DNA of 64,000 nucleotides from Saprospiraceae bacterium (GTDB lineage: Bacteria > Bacteroidota > Bacteroidia > Chitinophagales > Saprospiraceae). Where the stretch lies: contig JADKDE010000002.1 in NCBI GenBank assembly GCA_016718505.1, forward strand, positions 372,001-436,000, in the 5' to 3' direction. A model generated the notes under the pieces. That model did not search any database, was not told the DNA's origin, and saw only the letters and a program-made list of their open reading frames with translations. How positions within the stretch are numbered: position 1 is the stretch's first letter; each line of letters starts with the position of its first letter. A program made the translations under genes and the position numbers. Positions 1 through 9,555 of the stretch are shown here, one piece after another.

Positions 1-492
1 CATTTAGCTTTTTCAAGTACTCAAGACTCATATTGCCCTCGTAATCCCTTCCTCTCTTGTTGATATGATCCACCAAGGTCGAAACATTTGCCCTAAGATA
101 AATCAAAAGATCGGGTGCGTCGATATGTTGGGTCATATTCTCAAACAAACGCTGGTAATTCGTGAAATCACGCTTTTCCATCAGACTCATTTCGTACAGA
201 TTGGGAGCAAATATCTTGGCATCCTCGTAGATCGTACGGTCTTGGATGATGACCTTATCGCCATTTCTGATTTGAAGGACTTGTTGAAAGCGGCTATTGA
301 GAAAATAAATCTGTAGATTAAAAGACCATCGCTGCATATCGTGATAGAAGTCTTCCAAATAAGGATTGTTGTCGGCATCTTCGTAGTGTACTTCCCAATT
401 GTAGTGTTTGGCCAACATGCCAGAAAGACTTGTTTTTCCAGCACCGATATTCCCGGCTACGGCTATGTGTTTGAGTTCTTTTTTAGGCATAT
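1..492 (-). CDS. Deoxynucleoside kinase (dCK/dGK family), C-terminus cut by window edge
   Basis: Cytosolic salvage enzyme of the deoxyadenosine/deoxyguanosine/deoxycytidine kinase family, transferring phosphate from ATP to the 5' hydroxyl of deoxynucleosides. I translated the minus strand: 164 codons are open from an ATG at 490-492 to the left edge, so the last 40-50 residues expected for the family (about 205 aa) lie outside the window. Visible motifs: P-loop GNIGAGKT at residues 13-20, the DRTIYED motif at 84-90 and the lid-like RGRDYE at 146-151. Which nucleoside is preferred cannot be told. It is divergent from the ABC ATPase gene, with about 200 bp of AT-rich sequence between. Confidence 0.88.
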
Positions 493-689
493 TTTAGTTT
501 TAACTGGTTCTTCGTGTGATTTTAAACGAATAATTGCAGCTTCTTATCTAATTTTATTCCTTTACCCTTGAAAAAAGACCTAAATTTGGACTAATTTTAT
601 TCCGATTGCTAGGTCGTACAAAAGTATAAATTTAAGCGGTATTTAGCAATATATTATTAAAAATTATATTATTAAAAATCATATCTAAG

Positions 690-1433
690 ATGGAATCTAA
701 GATAATCATTCAGTTGGAAGACATCGCAAAGACTTATATCATGGGCCAACAGACAGTTGAAGCCTTAAAAAACTTAAATCTCATCATTCACAAAAATGAA
801 TACGTGGCTCTCATGGGTCCTTCAGGTAGTGGAAAATCAACTTTGATGAATATGTTGGGTTGTTTGGATTCTCCCACCAGTGGTACTTATTTTCTCAATG
901 GGATCAACGTTTCGGGTATGGAGGATGAGGATCTTGCCATCGTTCGAAACAAGGAAATTGGCTTCGTGTTTCAGACATTTCACTTACTTCCTCGATTGTC
1001 CGCTTTGGATAATGTAGCATTACCTTTGATTTATGCGGGGTTCAACAAAGAGGATAGAATTCGCAGGGCTGAGGAGGTACTTACCATGGTAGGATTGGAC
1101 AATCGTATGGACCATAAGCCCAATGAGTTATCTGGAGGACAAAGACAAAGGGTTGCCATCGCTCGCGCTTTGGTCAACAATCCAGCCATCATATTGGCAG
1201 ATGAGCCCACGGGAAATTTGGATACCAAAACATCCATCGAAATCATGGCCATTTTTGAAGAGATCCACAAGAACGGAAATACCGTAATCCTAGTCACCCA
1301 CGAGCCAGATATCGCCGAACACGCCCACCGAATCGTAAAAATGAAAGACGGTGAAATTTATGCAGATGTCATAAATGAAAACATCATCTCGGCAGCGGAC
1401 CCAAATCACAGATACACGATAAAAACCGTTTGA
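690..1433 (+). CDS. ABC transporter ATP-binding protein, MacB/LolD type
   Basis: Nucleotide-binding subunit of an ABC transporter of the LolD/MacB/FtsE-like group, which drives lipoprotein release, efflux or cell-envelope remodelling through separate FtsX-like permeases. 247 aa. Visible: Walker [10 protein letters not shown] at residues 43-51, Q-loop at 95, signature LSGGQ at 147-151, Walker B ILADEP at 168-173, and an H-loop histidine in VTHEP. No permease gene lies next to it, so its partner must be elsewhere. The TGA stop is followed after one base by the ATG of the adenosyltransferase, which suggests one transcript, although the functions have no obvious link. Confidence 0.9.
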   Translation: MESKIIIQLEDIAKTYIMGQQTVEALKNLNLIIHKNEYVALMGPSGSGKSTLMNMLGCLDSPTSGTYFLNGINVSGMEDEDLAIVRNKEIGFVFQTFHLLPRLSALDNVALPLIYAGFNKEDRIRRAEEVLTMVGLDNRMDHKPNELSGGQRQRVAIARALVNNPAIILADEPTGNLDTKTSIEIMAIFEEIHKNGNTVILVTHEPDIAEHAHRIVKMKDGEIYADVINENIISAADPNHRYTIKTV

Positions 1434-1434
1434 G

Positions 1435-1986
1435 ATGGCCTTTAAGATTTATACCAAGACGGGCGATAGGGGCGTAACTTCGCTCTATGGTGGACTCAAA
1501 ATACCCAAATACCATATACGCGTTGAAACATATGGCACCATCGATGAATTGAATGCATTCTTGGGTACCTTGACCGCTGGCGAACTTGAGGAAGAAATCA
1601 AGCAATCTCTGCTGAATATTCAACACCAGCTTTTTATTTTAGGGTCGCATATCGCCACAGATCCATCTGATACAAAACTCCCTCTACCGACTTGGCCTGA
1701 AAACGCCACCAGCGACCTAGAGCAACAAATAGACCACTGGGATGCCATCTTACCTCCCTTGAAGAACTTTATCCTCCCTGGAGGAACCCAAGCTGCAGCC
1801 CAATGCCATGTAGCTAGATGCGTCTGTAGAAGGGCAGAGCGGATGCTGACACTCCTAGCTTCCCAAGAGTCTGTGCCTGATTTTTCCATTGTATTTTTAA
1901 ATCGACTCTCAGATTATTTGTTCGTTCTAGCGCGTTATATAAATTTTTATAATCAAAAAGAAGATATCAAGTGGATCAATCGGTGA
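1435..1986 (+). CDS. Cob(I)alamin adenosyltransferase, PduO type
   Basis: ATP:cob(I)alamin adenosyltransferase (PduO/MMAB family), which makes adenosylcobalamin from ATP and reduced corrinoid. 183 aa, the usual length. The N-terminal ATP-binding motif TKTGDRGVTSL is at residues 7-17. The family's C-terminal segment FILPGG...HVARCVCRRAER, with the paired arginines that bind ATP, lies at about 110-133. Its start follows the ABC gene stop by one base, and its own end overlaps the next gene by 16 bp, so all three genes are probably co-transcribed. Confidence 0.92.
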   Translation: MAFKIYTKTGDRGVTSLYGGLKIPKYHIRVETYGTIDELNAFLGTLTAGELEEEIKQSLLNIQHQLFILGSHIATDPSDTKLPLPTWPENATSDLEQQIDHWDAILPPLKNFILPGGTQAAAQCHVARCVCRRAERMLTLLASQESVPDFSIVFLNRLSDYLFVLARYINFYNQKEDIKWINR

Positions 1987-2645
1987 TAAATGCCCTGCAC
2001 AAAAAATTTAGGTTGGTTCCCAACGAGAAGATTTTGGTTGTCAACGGACCCGAGGATTTCGATACCAAATTGGGCTTGGCGGATGGTATTGCGATGCACA
2101 CCAGCGAAGCCATCCAAGGCTTTAATCAAATCCATTGGTTTGTCCAAAATAAGGCTGAATTTGAGTTGGGTCTTTCGTCCATCATGGCCAATCTTCCTCC
2201 AGCAGCAATCTTGTGGATATATTACCCCAAGAAAACCTCCAAGATACAAACAGATTTCACTCGCGATAAAGGCTGGGATATGCTATTTACCTATGCCATC
2301 ACATGGCTTACACTGGTGTCCTTCGACGATACTTGGAGCGCGTTCGCCATCAAAAACATCCCTTCAACCAAGCCTCAATACGTCGAAACCAGGGAGTGCA
2401 TCAATCTCTACGAACCTTGGATCGACATGAATAAAAAAATCATCAACCTGCCTCCATTTTTCGAAGAAGTTTTGTCCCAAGATCCGCCGTCTTTTGCTTA
2501 TTATCAGAGCCTTGCCTATACCCATCGAAAGGAATATTTGGTGTGGATTCTTTCTGCCAAAACCGAAGAAACCAAGAACCGCAGATTGGAAAAAATGATG
2601 GAAATGCTACGCCTAAAACGCAAAAATCCAAACGACAAAGGCTAA
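1971..2645 (+). CDS. DUF3052-like plus YdeI/OmpD-associated domain protein
   Basis: Two-domain protein of unknown biochemical role. Residues 1-125 resemble the DUF3052 family, including the segment YYPKKTSKIQTDFTRDKGW at 74-92. The end (about 165-220) matches the YdeI/OmpD-associated helical domain, with its typical LAYTHRKEY and RRLEKMMEMLR segments. The YdeI domain has been linked to bacteriocin or peptide resistance, but that is weak evidence for function here. The only in-frame start that keeps the DUF3052 N-terminus is a GTG at 1971, inside the end of the adenosyltransferase gene, with AAGAAG 7 bp upstream as a possible ribosome binding site. Overlap suggests translational coupling. Confidence 0.75.
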   Translation: MDQSVINALHKKFRLVPNEKILVVNGPEDFDTKLGLADGIAMHTSEAIQGFNQIHWFVQNKAEFELGLSSIMANLPPAAILWIYYPKKTSKIQTDFTRDKGWDMLFTYAITWLTLVSFDDTWSAFAIKNIPSTKPQYVETRECINLYEPWIDMNKKIINLPPFFEEVLSQDPPSFAYYQSLAYTHRKEYLVWILSAKTEETKNRRLEKMMEMLRLKRKNPNDKG

Positions 2646-2693
2646 TAAATACCTTGAAGTTTGGATTTTCACTAAAGATTATTCTTCTATTTT

Positions 2694-4016
2694 TTATTCC
2701 TCTTCAGAAACAGCTACTTTTTCTGTGTTTTCAGCATCTGGAGATGCTGTTGTCTCCTCCGTTACACTTGAAGCTATTGGGTCTAATACGGGTGCCGTTG
2801 CCGCAACTTTCGGCTTTTTGGTAGCCTTGATTTCTGAAGCAGCTTTCTCCAATTTAGCATCGAGATCATGTCTAGATTCAGCGGCTACTTTAATATCGTC
2901 AGCTATCTTTGCTTCGATTTCTTTTTTTACTTCATCTACTTTAGCCTGCTCTTTGCGCTTTTCTTCTCGAGCCTTCAAGCCTTCTATCTTGCGGAGTACT
3001 TGTTCTTTGGTCTTGAGCATATCGTCCAATTTTAGTTGCTTGGAGTCCACGCGCTCTTGAACCATATTGATCTTAGCTTGACGCAACAAAGCCTCTAGCT
3101 GACCATCGGCATTTTGACCTTTATTGACCAAATATTCCAAGTCCTGTCTATCTCTATGGATGGATTTTTCCATCTTGTCGATTGCTTCTAGCAGCCCTTC
3201 CAATCTCTTCTCGTTTCTTCCCAATTCCTCATTTTGGCCTTGGCCATTTCCAGCGTCCTTGCCGAATCTTTTTTCCTTAATGGCCTTGAAGGTAGCGTCC
3301 AATTTATCCCAAATATCGTTGCGATCCTTCCTTCCCAAAGTCGCCACTTTGATCTCTCCTTGCACCTTTCTCAACTGGTCAAAAAGAGGTTGCAAACTCA
3401 TGCCTTTCTCTATTTTCTCGGCGATGCCATCCAGTGTAGTATTGAACTGGTTGAAAACTTCTTTCGACGAAACATTGAATTCTTCGTCCGCTTTTTTTCT
3501 CAATTCCTTCAAATTGTCAAAAAGCTGATTCGTTTCGCCCTTAAGGGCGCTTATATGATCGCGAAGCAAATTCTTCTCGTTGATTTGATGTTGGACCTTA
3601 TCCCAAAATCCCTTGAGGTCATCCCAAAGATTGTTGCCATATTTTTCAGCGATGGATATTTTGTCGTGTATCATCTCGATTTCAGAGCGATAAGTTCTGA
3701 ACAGCTTGTTCGAAAGTACGATGAAATGCCACTCTGTATTGGCTCTCTTCAGCACATCTGGTTGCTGACAAATGTAGCCCTCAGGTAGTATTTGTTCCGT
3801 GTTGCTAAGCTCCCTGATGATCGTTTTGTGTTCAGGAAAGTCAACGTCTTTGCCTTCAACCCAATCCTTGGTAATTTTTGAAACAAATTCTTCTGTACAA
3901 GCTTCAGCGTCAAATTCATAAATCGCAAATTTGTTATCAGCTTCTTTCAATTCAATCCCTAGCAGAACCTTTTTTTCATCTTTGTTGGTGCCCCAAACGA
4001 CTAGTTTATCCTTCAT
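2694..4016 (-). CDS. Coiled-coil protein of unknown function, possible DUF349 relative
   Basis: 440 aa cytosolic protein without signal peptide or membrane segment. It opens with a beta-rich segment (about 1-95), then has long charged alpha-helical regions (100-400) rich in K/E/A that read as coiled coil. The tail is low-complexity Ala/Val/Pro/Thr/Glu. The segment around 215-260, with LRKVQGEIK and DIWDKLDATFKAI, resembles the tryptophan-containing helices of DUF349 proteins, but I hold that only loosely. Convergent with the upstream operon; 50 bp separate the two stops. Downstream repeat copy F1-A separates its promoter region from the M16 peptidase. Confidence 0.7.
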   Translation of the reverse strand: MKDKLVVWGTNKDEKKVLLGIELKEADNKFAIYEFDAEACTEEFVSKITKDWVEGKDVDFPEHKTIIRELSNTEQILPEGYICQQPDVLKRANTEWHFIVLSNKLFRTYRSEIEMIHDKISIAEKYGNNLWDDLKGFWDKVQHQINEKNLLRDHISALKGETNQLFDNLKELRKKADEEFNVSSKEVFNQFNTTLDGIAEKIEKGMSLQPLFDQLRKVQGEIKVATLGRKDRNDIWDKLDATFKAIKEKRFGKDAGNGQGQNEELGRNEKRLEGLLEAIDKMEKSIHRDRQDLEYLVNKGQNADGQLEALLRQAKINMVQERVDSKQLKLDDMLKTKEQVLRKIEGLKAREEKRKEQAKVDEVKKEIEAKIADDIKVAAESRHDLDAKLEKAASEIKATKKPKVAATAPVLDPIASSVTEETTASPDAENTEKVAVSEEE

Positions 4017-4139
4017 CTTACTTTAGTTTTATGGTATTCAATTATTACTATGTAAATTATAATGTATTCGTACAAATGTATAGAGTATGCAAAGGTAAAA
4101 TCTTGCTTCGATTTCTTTCATTTTTTGGTCAATTTATTT

Positions 4140-4273
4140 TGGGCACTCCCGCCTTTTCTGTATTTTTTTATCCAATATGAGGCGGTCGCTGTCTTTCGGG
4201 GTCCCGTCTCGTCAGCCCAAATATTGGGTCAGACGAGACCGATTGCATCGCCCTCCAGCCAGCTAGTGCGCTA
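4140..4273 (-). repeat. F1 repeat, copy A (minus orientation)
   Basis: GC-rich intergenic repeat reading away from the M16 peptidase gene. Its 5' end coincides with that gene's TAG stop (TAGCGCACTAG) and it carries the core GGTCTCG...CGAGACGGGA of the family. It ends in GGCGGGAGTGCCC, a diverged form of the family's GGGAGACGCCC terminus. Most diverged of the ten copies. Confidence 0.6.
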
Positions 4274-5527
4274 GGCATTCGTCCCTTTATAGTGAATAGA
4301 AACGCAATTGTCTTTGTCTAGAAAATACTTAGCTGCTTCTTGCAGATTTTCACTGCGGCATGCCAAGTAGGAATCTACTTCTCTATTGATTTCTTCGACA
4401 TCCCCCAATGCCTCAAAACACGCCAAATTTATCGCCATATTGCTGGGACTTAGCTCTGAAAATATCATGGAGCTAAGCGTTTTGTTTTTAAGTTTTTCGA
4501 CCGTTTCTACTGGTATTACTTCATTCTTTACACCATCCAAAAGTGCCCAGATTAAGTCTTCTGCTTCGGTTAGACTTACTTCTTTATGTGGTTTTGCTTC
4601 TATGATCAATAGGCCTGGTCCGTCGGTACTCGTCACATAAGCATCCACCGCTAGAAATTTTGCCTTCTCCTTGACCAGCTGCGCGTATAATAGCGAAGAC
4701 TTGCCAGATCCCAATAAGTCAGATAACAAATCCACCGCATAGTATCGAGGGTCATTTCGCTCACACATCAGAAAACATAGATACAGGGTGTCGTTGCTGC
4801 CATTACCCGATACTTCTAGCTTTTTGTACCCCTTGTGTGTTCGCTCGGATTGTTTTATTGCGGCATTAAGACCCGAGGTGGGAATTTTAGCGAACCATTT
4901 TCCGATTAGATTTTTGACCTCATTCGTATCAAAATTTCCGCTAAGAGCCAATATTGCATTTTTAGGCGTATAATGCTCCTGATAAAAGCTCATGGCATCC
5001 TCCATCTCAACTCTTGCGATATGGTCCAGCTCCAAGCCTATCACTGGCCACTTATAAGGATATTCTTGATAACACGCCTTGGATATATGGTGCCATACGT
5101 CGCCATAGGGTTCGTCCAGACATGTCTCTTTGAATTCTTCTATGACCACCTTTTTCTGAGTGTTTAGTTTTCTCTTAGAGATCTTTAGCTCTTCCATACG
5201 CGCACTTTCTAGCCAAAATGCTACTTCGAGATTCTCAGCTGGCAATGAACAATAGAAATTGGTAATGTCCTGATTGGTATAGGCATTGCCATCGCCACCT
5301 GCACGCTGCAGCGGTATGTCAAAATCCTTGATGTATTTGGTTCCACTGAACATCAGATGCTCGAAAAGATGCGCCAACCCAGTCATTTGCGGTGATTCAT
5401 CTCTCGATCCGACCTTATAGACCATCGATACACCCACCAAAGGCGTAGTCAAGTCTTGGTGCAAAATACAAGTGAGCCCATTGTCAAGAGTGAATTTTTG
5501 GTATTCTATTTTTTTGTACATCATCAT
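4271..5527 (-). CDS. M16 family zinc peptidase (insulinase-like)
   Basis: Zinc metallopeptidase of family M16 (pitrilysin/processing-peptidase type), about 418 aa. The inverted zinc motif HLFEH is at residues 53-57 and lies in the conserved context GLAHLFEHLMFSG. The third-ligand region with EEFKE and DEPYG follows about 75 residues later. An upstream in-frame ATG at 5551 would add eight residues, but I chose the first ATG of a triplet at 5527 because MYKKIEYQKFTLDNG matches the family start. No signal peptide is seen, so it is probably cytosolic, or periplasmic by an unseen route. Single-copy here: the usual second, inactive M16 partner is absent. Confidence 0.88.
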   Translation of the reverse strand: MMMYKKIEYQKFTLDNGLTCILHQDLTTPLVGVSMVYKVGSRDESPQMTGLAHLFEHLMFSGTKYIKDFDIPLQRAGGDGNAYTNQDITNFYCSLPAENLEVAFWLESARMEELKISKRKLNTQKKVVIEEFKETCLDEPYGDVWHHISKACYQEYPYKWPVIGLELDHIARVEMEDAMSFYQEHYTPKNAILALSGNFDTNEVKNLIGKWFAKIPTSGLNAAIKQSERTHKGYKKLEVSGNGSNDTLYLCFLMCERNDPRYYAVDLLSDLLGSGKSSLLYAQLVKEKAKFLAVDAYVTSTDGPGLLIIEAKPHKEVSLTEAEDLIWALLDGVKNEVIPVETVEKLKNKTLSSMIFSELSPSNMAINLACFEALGDVEEINREVDSYLACRSENLQEAAKYFLDKDNCVSIHYKGTNA

Positions 5528-5651
5528 AAGAAAGGCCACAAATTTAAGCAATTTTGCTCGAAACTGAATTTTTTAATGGCGAGACTTAGGTCTTTTATGG
5601 GTGATGCCTTAATTTTGCTGCAGTTTATTTATAAAAATTATTTGTTTAAAC

Positions 5652-6137
5652 ATGCATATTTTTTGTAGCAATTCTGATGCACGAGTCCTTGAGCAGTGGG
5701 CCGAAAAAAGGTTTACCTTGAATTTTTTGACGATTGGCAGTGCCCTAGTTGGTGTGTGCGTCTTGGTGGCTTGTTTGTTTGTAAATCCAAGCTTAAGATC
5801 GTGGATCATCCCGACCAATTATTTTTTTTTACTAGGGGCCGCTGTTTTATTCATCTTGAGCCTAATAGGTTATATTCTGTTGAAAATCAAGGCTTTGGCT
5901 ATAAAGAATATCGTCCAAAAATACAAGAACAACGGTCAAAGTTTTACCTTGAAGAATAATAACAATCGCCTTGAAATAGCGTCAGGGAACCCTCCATTGG
6001 GCTTGGATAAAGTGATCAGTATGCACAAATCGTTTCTCCAAAAGAGATTGACAAATGGGCGAAGTGCTACAGGATATTTTTTGGAGACTTCTGGCTCGTT
6101 TATTTTGCCTATCTTCGATGATGAAGAAAATACCTAA
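5652..6137 (+). CDS. Hypothetical membrane protein upstream of dapB
   Basis: 161 aa, not recognised. Two hydrophobic segments at about 24-45 and 56-77 make a two-TM hairpin, followed by a basic, soluble C-terminal region of about 85 residues ending in an acidic tail (DDEEN). The gene ends three bases before the dapB ATG, so the two are almost certainly co-transcribed; no functional link to lysine synthesis is evident. The ATG at 5652 is the first start after the stop-rich upstream region. Confidence 0.7.
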   Translation: MHIFCSNSDARVLEQWAEKRFTLNFLTIGSALVGVCVLVACLFVNPSLRSWIIPTNYFFLLGAAVLFILSLIGYILLKIKALAIKNIVQKYKNNGQSFTLKNNNNRLEIASGNPPLGLDKVISMHKSFLQKRLTNGRSATGYFLETSGSFILPIFDDEENT

Positions 6138-6140
6138 GAG

Positions 6141-6878
6141 ATGTTAAAAATAGGACTGATAGGATATGGCAAGATGGGCAAAACGATCCATAGTTTGACC
6201 GCCCAGCATGGATGTAAAGTGGAAACCATCGTAAGCCTAGACATGGATACAGAATTGTCCAGCTTGATTAGCTCCATCGATGTGGCCATTGATTTTACGA
6301 GTCCAGAAGCGGCTCTCGATAATATATTGTTTTGTTTTCAGCATGAGATTCCAATCGTATGTGGTACTACTGGTTGGTGGGACAATATCGACAAAGTAGA
6401 AGGCTGGTGCAGAGAATATCAAGGAAGAATCCTTTATGGCGGCAATTTCAGCTTGGGTGTCAATATGGTCTTTGCGCTCAATGGCCAATTGGCACGATGG
6501 ATGTCAGCATATCCAGAATATCGACCTTCCATCCAAGAGACCCATCATCTTGAAAAGCTGGATGCTCCAAGCGGAACGGCAATAAACATGGCACAAGGCA
6601 TCATCGCCGAAAACCCAAATTACAAATCTTGGTTTCTCGAGCCCAATACCCCCGCAGCCGATAAGGGTTCTCAAATCCCAGTCAAAGCCTCGAGGGAACC
6701 CAATGTTCCTGGGACGCATACCATCCGATGGGACAGCCCAACGGATGAAATTACTCTCATCCACCAAGCGCACAATCGCAATGGATTCGCCAACGGTGCT
6801 CTAGTAGCCGCCAAATGGTTGGTCGGACAGGCCAGTGGTATATATTCCATGCAAGACGTATTAAAGTCAGAAATCTAG
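6141..6878 (+). CDS. dapB: 4-hydroxy-tetrahydrodipicolinate reductase
   Basis: DapB reduces 4-hydroxy-tetrahydrodipicolinate to tetrahydrodipicolinate with NAD(P)H, in the diaminopimelate/lysine pathway. 245 aa, normal for the Bacteroidota form. The Rossmann motif GYGKMG is at residues 8-13, CGTTGW at about 74-79, and the catalytic signature THHLEKLDAPSGTA at about 133-146. Second gene of an operon with the upstream membrane protein. An F1 repeat lies just after the stop. Confidence 0.95.
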   Translation: MLKIGLIGYGKMGKTIHSLTAQHGCKVETIVSLDMDTELSSLISSIDVAIDFTSPEAALDNILFCFQHEIPIVCGTTGWWDNIDKVEGWCREYQGRILYGGNFSLGVNMVFALNGQLARWMSAYPEYRPSIQETHHLEKLDAPSGTAINMAQGIIAENPNYKSWFLEPNTPAADKGSQIPVKASREPNVPGTHTIRWDSPTDEITLIHQAHNRNGFANGALVAAKWLVGQASGIYSMQDVLKSEI

Positions 6879-6905
6879 TCATAATCGGGGAATGAGCTGA
6901 ATCCC

Positions 6906-7015
6906 AAGCCGGGCAAGGGTGGGAGTGGTCTCATTTATTATTATAAATGAGAGTCTTGAAAAGACGGAGCAAAGCGAACCCACGGACGACCTGGTCCCTG
7001 CTCGCAGGGAGCCCG
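6906..7015 (+). repeat. F1 repeat, copy B (plus orientation)
   Basis: Lies 27 bp after the dapB stop, in dapB sense. It contains GGTCTC followed by a palindromic AT-rich loop (CTCATTTA/TAAATGAG), then AGACGGAGC and AGCGAACCCA of the family core, and ends in GCAGGGAGCCCG. The arm sequence of the first hairpin differs from other copies while pairing is kept. Confidence 0.75.
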
Positions 7016-7132
7016 AAAAATAAATTTAGATATAACTAAAAAATAAATTTTCCCTATAGTTGAAAGAAAATTGGTAAATTAGTGGTCTGAAAATGCTCAA
7101 AACACGGGAACATTTTACCAGAGTTACACGAA

Positions 7133-9079
7133 ATGATCAAAAGAACGAGTATAGACGCGGTTATCGAAGCAGCCAAGATCGAAGAGGTCGTCGGAGACTA
7201 TCTCCGTCTCAAGAGACGTGGTGCCAATCTCATGGGTAATTGCCCATTTCACAATGAGAAAACGCCTTCGTTCGTCGTGTCGCCAGCCAAAAATATCTAC
7301 AAATGTTTTGGTTGTGGGAAGGCGGGGCATCCCATACAGTTCGTCATGGATCACGACAATATCAGCTTTCCCGATGCAATTCGGCAACTGGCTGCAAAGT
7401 ATCGGATCACCCTAGAGGAAATAGAGCAGACGGATGAGGCCAAAAGTGAGGCATTGCGCTTGGATTCGCTTTATCTGATCAATCAATTCACAGCGGAATA
7501 CTACGAAAAGCAGATGTGGGACACGGATTATGGGCGCAGTATTGGTCTTCAGTACATCAAGGAGAGAGGATTTAGGGAGGATGTTATACGCAAATTCAAG
7601 ATCGGTTATGCCCCTGCGGGTCGAACGCAACTACTGGAGGCTTGTAAGGCACAAAAGTACGCGCTCGAGTTGGTTCAAAGCCTAGGACTTTCGAGCAAGG
7701 ACGGAAACAGAGATTTTTTTCAAGATCGACTCATCTTCCCCATACAACAGACCAATGGCAAGTATATCGCCTTTGCTGGCCGTAAGATGGGCAAAAACGA
7801 TAACAGCCCTAAATATATCAACAGCCCTGAAACAGAGGTATATCATAAAAGTAAGGTGCTTTATGGTCTGAATTTGGCACAGCAGGCCATCCGAAAACTA
7901 GACCTAGTGTATATCGTGGAGGGATATACGGATGTTATGGCACTGCATCAAGCGGGTGTGGAGAATGTTGTGGCGACTTCTGGTACATCTCTAACCCAAG
8001 ATCATATCAAAATCCTCAAGCGGCATACGAAGCGGATTCACTTTATATTCGACGGCGATGCCGCTGGTATCAAGGCCGCCCTGCGGGGCATGGATATGGT
8101 CCTGTCCCAAGACGTGGACCTGAAAATGATCCTCTTGCCTGAAGGAGAGGACCCAGACTCGTTCTCCAAGAGCAAGTCTGATGAAGAGTTGCACTTATTC
8201 TTGAAGGATCAGGCGAAGGATTTTATACTATTCAAGACGGATTTGTTGCTCAAAGAAACGGCCAATGACCCACTTCAAAAGGCCGAAATGGTCAAGTCAC
8301 TGGTAGAGTCCATCGCAAAAATTCCCGATCCGATCAAAAGGGCTGTCTATATACAGCAGTGTTCGCTTCTTACACACGTGGATGAGGCCATCCTTGTGGG
8401 AGAGACGAACAAAGCGGTTCAAAAGGACATCTATGTTGAAAGAAAAGCCAGATCTTTGGAACAAGAGCAGGATTCTTTTTACCCTGATGAAACGCCAGAC
8501 GGCGAACGCGAAGTAAAGGCCAGTTCGCCTATATCTCGAGACGAATATCAAGAAAAGGATTTGGTCAGAATGTTGCTCACGCACAATCAAAAACGGCTGG
8601 ATCCCGACGAGCCCTTGACAGTAGGTCAGTATATTGCCGACAATATCAAGGATGTCGTCGAGTTCATACAAAATGAACAATGCAAATGGATCGTAAAGCA
8701 ATATACCCAAGAAAATCAAGAGAAGGTATTGGATCTCGATTATTTCATCTACGAAGGCACGGATGAGGTCAAGCAGTTCGTCATCGACTTGATGACTTCT
8801 CCTTATGAATACAGTGAGAACTGGGAGATCAAAAAAGAGTCATTCCTCCAATCTCAACCCAAGCCCGAGGAGAACCAAGTAAACGACGCCAAGCAGGCAC
8901 TGTACCGATTCAAGGCGAAGAAAATTGGCTATCTGATCGACCTTAATAAGTTAAAAATCCAAGAGGCCATCGACAACAACCAAAAGGAGGATCTTACGGT
9001 GGCGATCAAAGTGCAGCAAAAGCTCTTCGACATGCGCAACGAGATGCTCCAAGACCTAGGGACAGTGGTGATAGGGTAG
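7133..9079 (+). CDS. dnaG: DNA primase
   Basis: DnaG makes RNA primers for replication. 648 aa. N-terminal CHC2 zinc ribbon with C37, H40, C58 and C61 (CPFH...CFGC). The TOPRIM catalytic domain includes VEGYTDVM at about 262-269 and FDGDAAG at about 308-314. The C-terminal DnaB-binding part is diverged, as usual. The last 55 or so codons plus a few bases (8915-9089) are duplicated at 10154-10328, on the far side of a toxin module, so the 3' end may have been exchanged when that module arrived. Confidence 0.95.
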   Translation: MIKRTSIDAVIEAAKIEEVVGDYLRLKRRGANLMGNCPFHNEKTPSFVVSPAKNIYKCFGCGKAGHPIQFVMDHDNISFPDAIRQLAAKYRITLEEIEQTDEAKSEALRLDSLYLINQFTAEYYEKQMWDTDYGRSIGLQYIKERGFREDVIRKFKIGYAPAGRTQLLEACKAQKYALELVQSLGLSSKDGNRDFFQDRLIFPIQQTNGKYIAFAGRKMGKNDNSPKYINSPETEVYHKSKVLYGLNLAQQAIRKLDLVYIVEGYTDVMALHQAGVENVVATSGTSLTQDHIKILKRHTKRIHFIFDGDAAGIKAALRGMDMVLSQDVDLKMILLPEGEDPDSFSKSKSDEELHLFLKDQAKDFILFKTDLLLKETANDPLQKAEMVKSLVESIAKIPDPIKRAVYIQQCSLLTHVDEAILVGETNKAVQKDIYVERKARSLEQEQDSFYPDETPDGEREVKASSPISRDEYQEKDLVRMLLTHNQKRLDPDEPLTVGQYIADNIKDVVEFIQNEQCKWIVKQYTQENQEKVLDLDYFIYEGTDEVKQFVIDLMTSPYEYSENWEIKKESFLQSQPKPEENQVNDAKQALYRFKAKKIGYLIDLNKLKIQEAIDNNQKEDLTVAIKVQQKLFDMRNEMLQDLGTVVIG

Positions 9080-9089
9080 AGGGGGAGAA
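8915..9089 (+). repeat. Direct repeat, upstream copy (3' end of dnaG)
   Basis: 175 bp shared with 10154-10328. It codes the last 54 residues and stop of DnaG. Over the shared coding part I count ten differing codons, eight of them synonymous. Confidence 0.9.
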
Positions 9090-9357
9090 GTATAAATCAA
9101 GAACAAGGTTTAGGTATTTTAAAGACATTCATAATAAAATATTATAGGTGCAACTTCCAATAATAAAGACCTCCTGGGCTTGCTCAAGGATAAACCACCC
9201 CAAAGCTAGATGTGAGCATTTTTGCAGTTAAAAAATGATCTTATAGGCCATGATACAGGTATTAGCTTTTCTGATATTATGCTGTAGGAGTTAACTAAGT
9301 AATCAGTTCCTTTTTTACAAAATAATTCTTATCTTCGTTTAAAAATAAGCTGCAAGA

Positions 9358-9555
9358 ATGATTGATTTGTATCGTTTTATTTCAGACAACGAACCGACCA
9401 AAGAGCAATTGGATGAATTAATGCTTGCTGTATTGGATGATGTAAAAAAACGTGCTACAAAAGCTGAAGAAAAGTATAAAGCCATGCAAGCTCAAACATT
9501 AGCACAAGTCCAAGAGGTTTGGAGGCAAAAACAGAAGAAGAATGGACTCCAATAA
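9358..9555 (+). CDS. Small protein paired with zeta toxin, candidate antitoxin
   Basis: 65 aa, not matched to a named family. It is predicted mostly helical and highly charged: DNEPTKEQLDELMLAVLDD in the first third, then a Lys/Glu/Gln-rich helix with many alanines, with a basic end. Its stop overlaps the start of the zeta-like kinase by 14 bp, the layout expected for a toxin-antitoxin pair with the small gene first. A TATCTTCG box at about 9331 could be its promoter. The antitoxin role is inferred from position only. Confidence 0.65.
   Translation: MIDLYRFISDNEPTKEQLDELMLAVLDDVKKRATKAEEKYKAMQAQTLAQVQEVWRQKQKKNGLQ

Noticed and set aside
1031..1297. Opposite-strand and alternative-frame open frames inside dnaG, atpA, glnA, metG and similar genes
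   Set aside because: They lie wholly inside well-supported genes, have no family motifs and follow the codon bias of the real frame.
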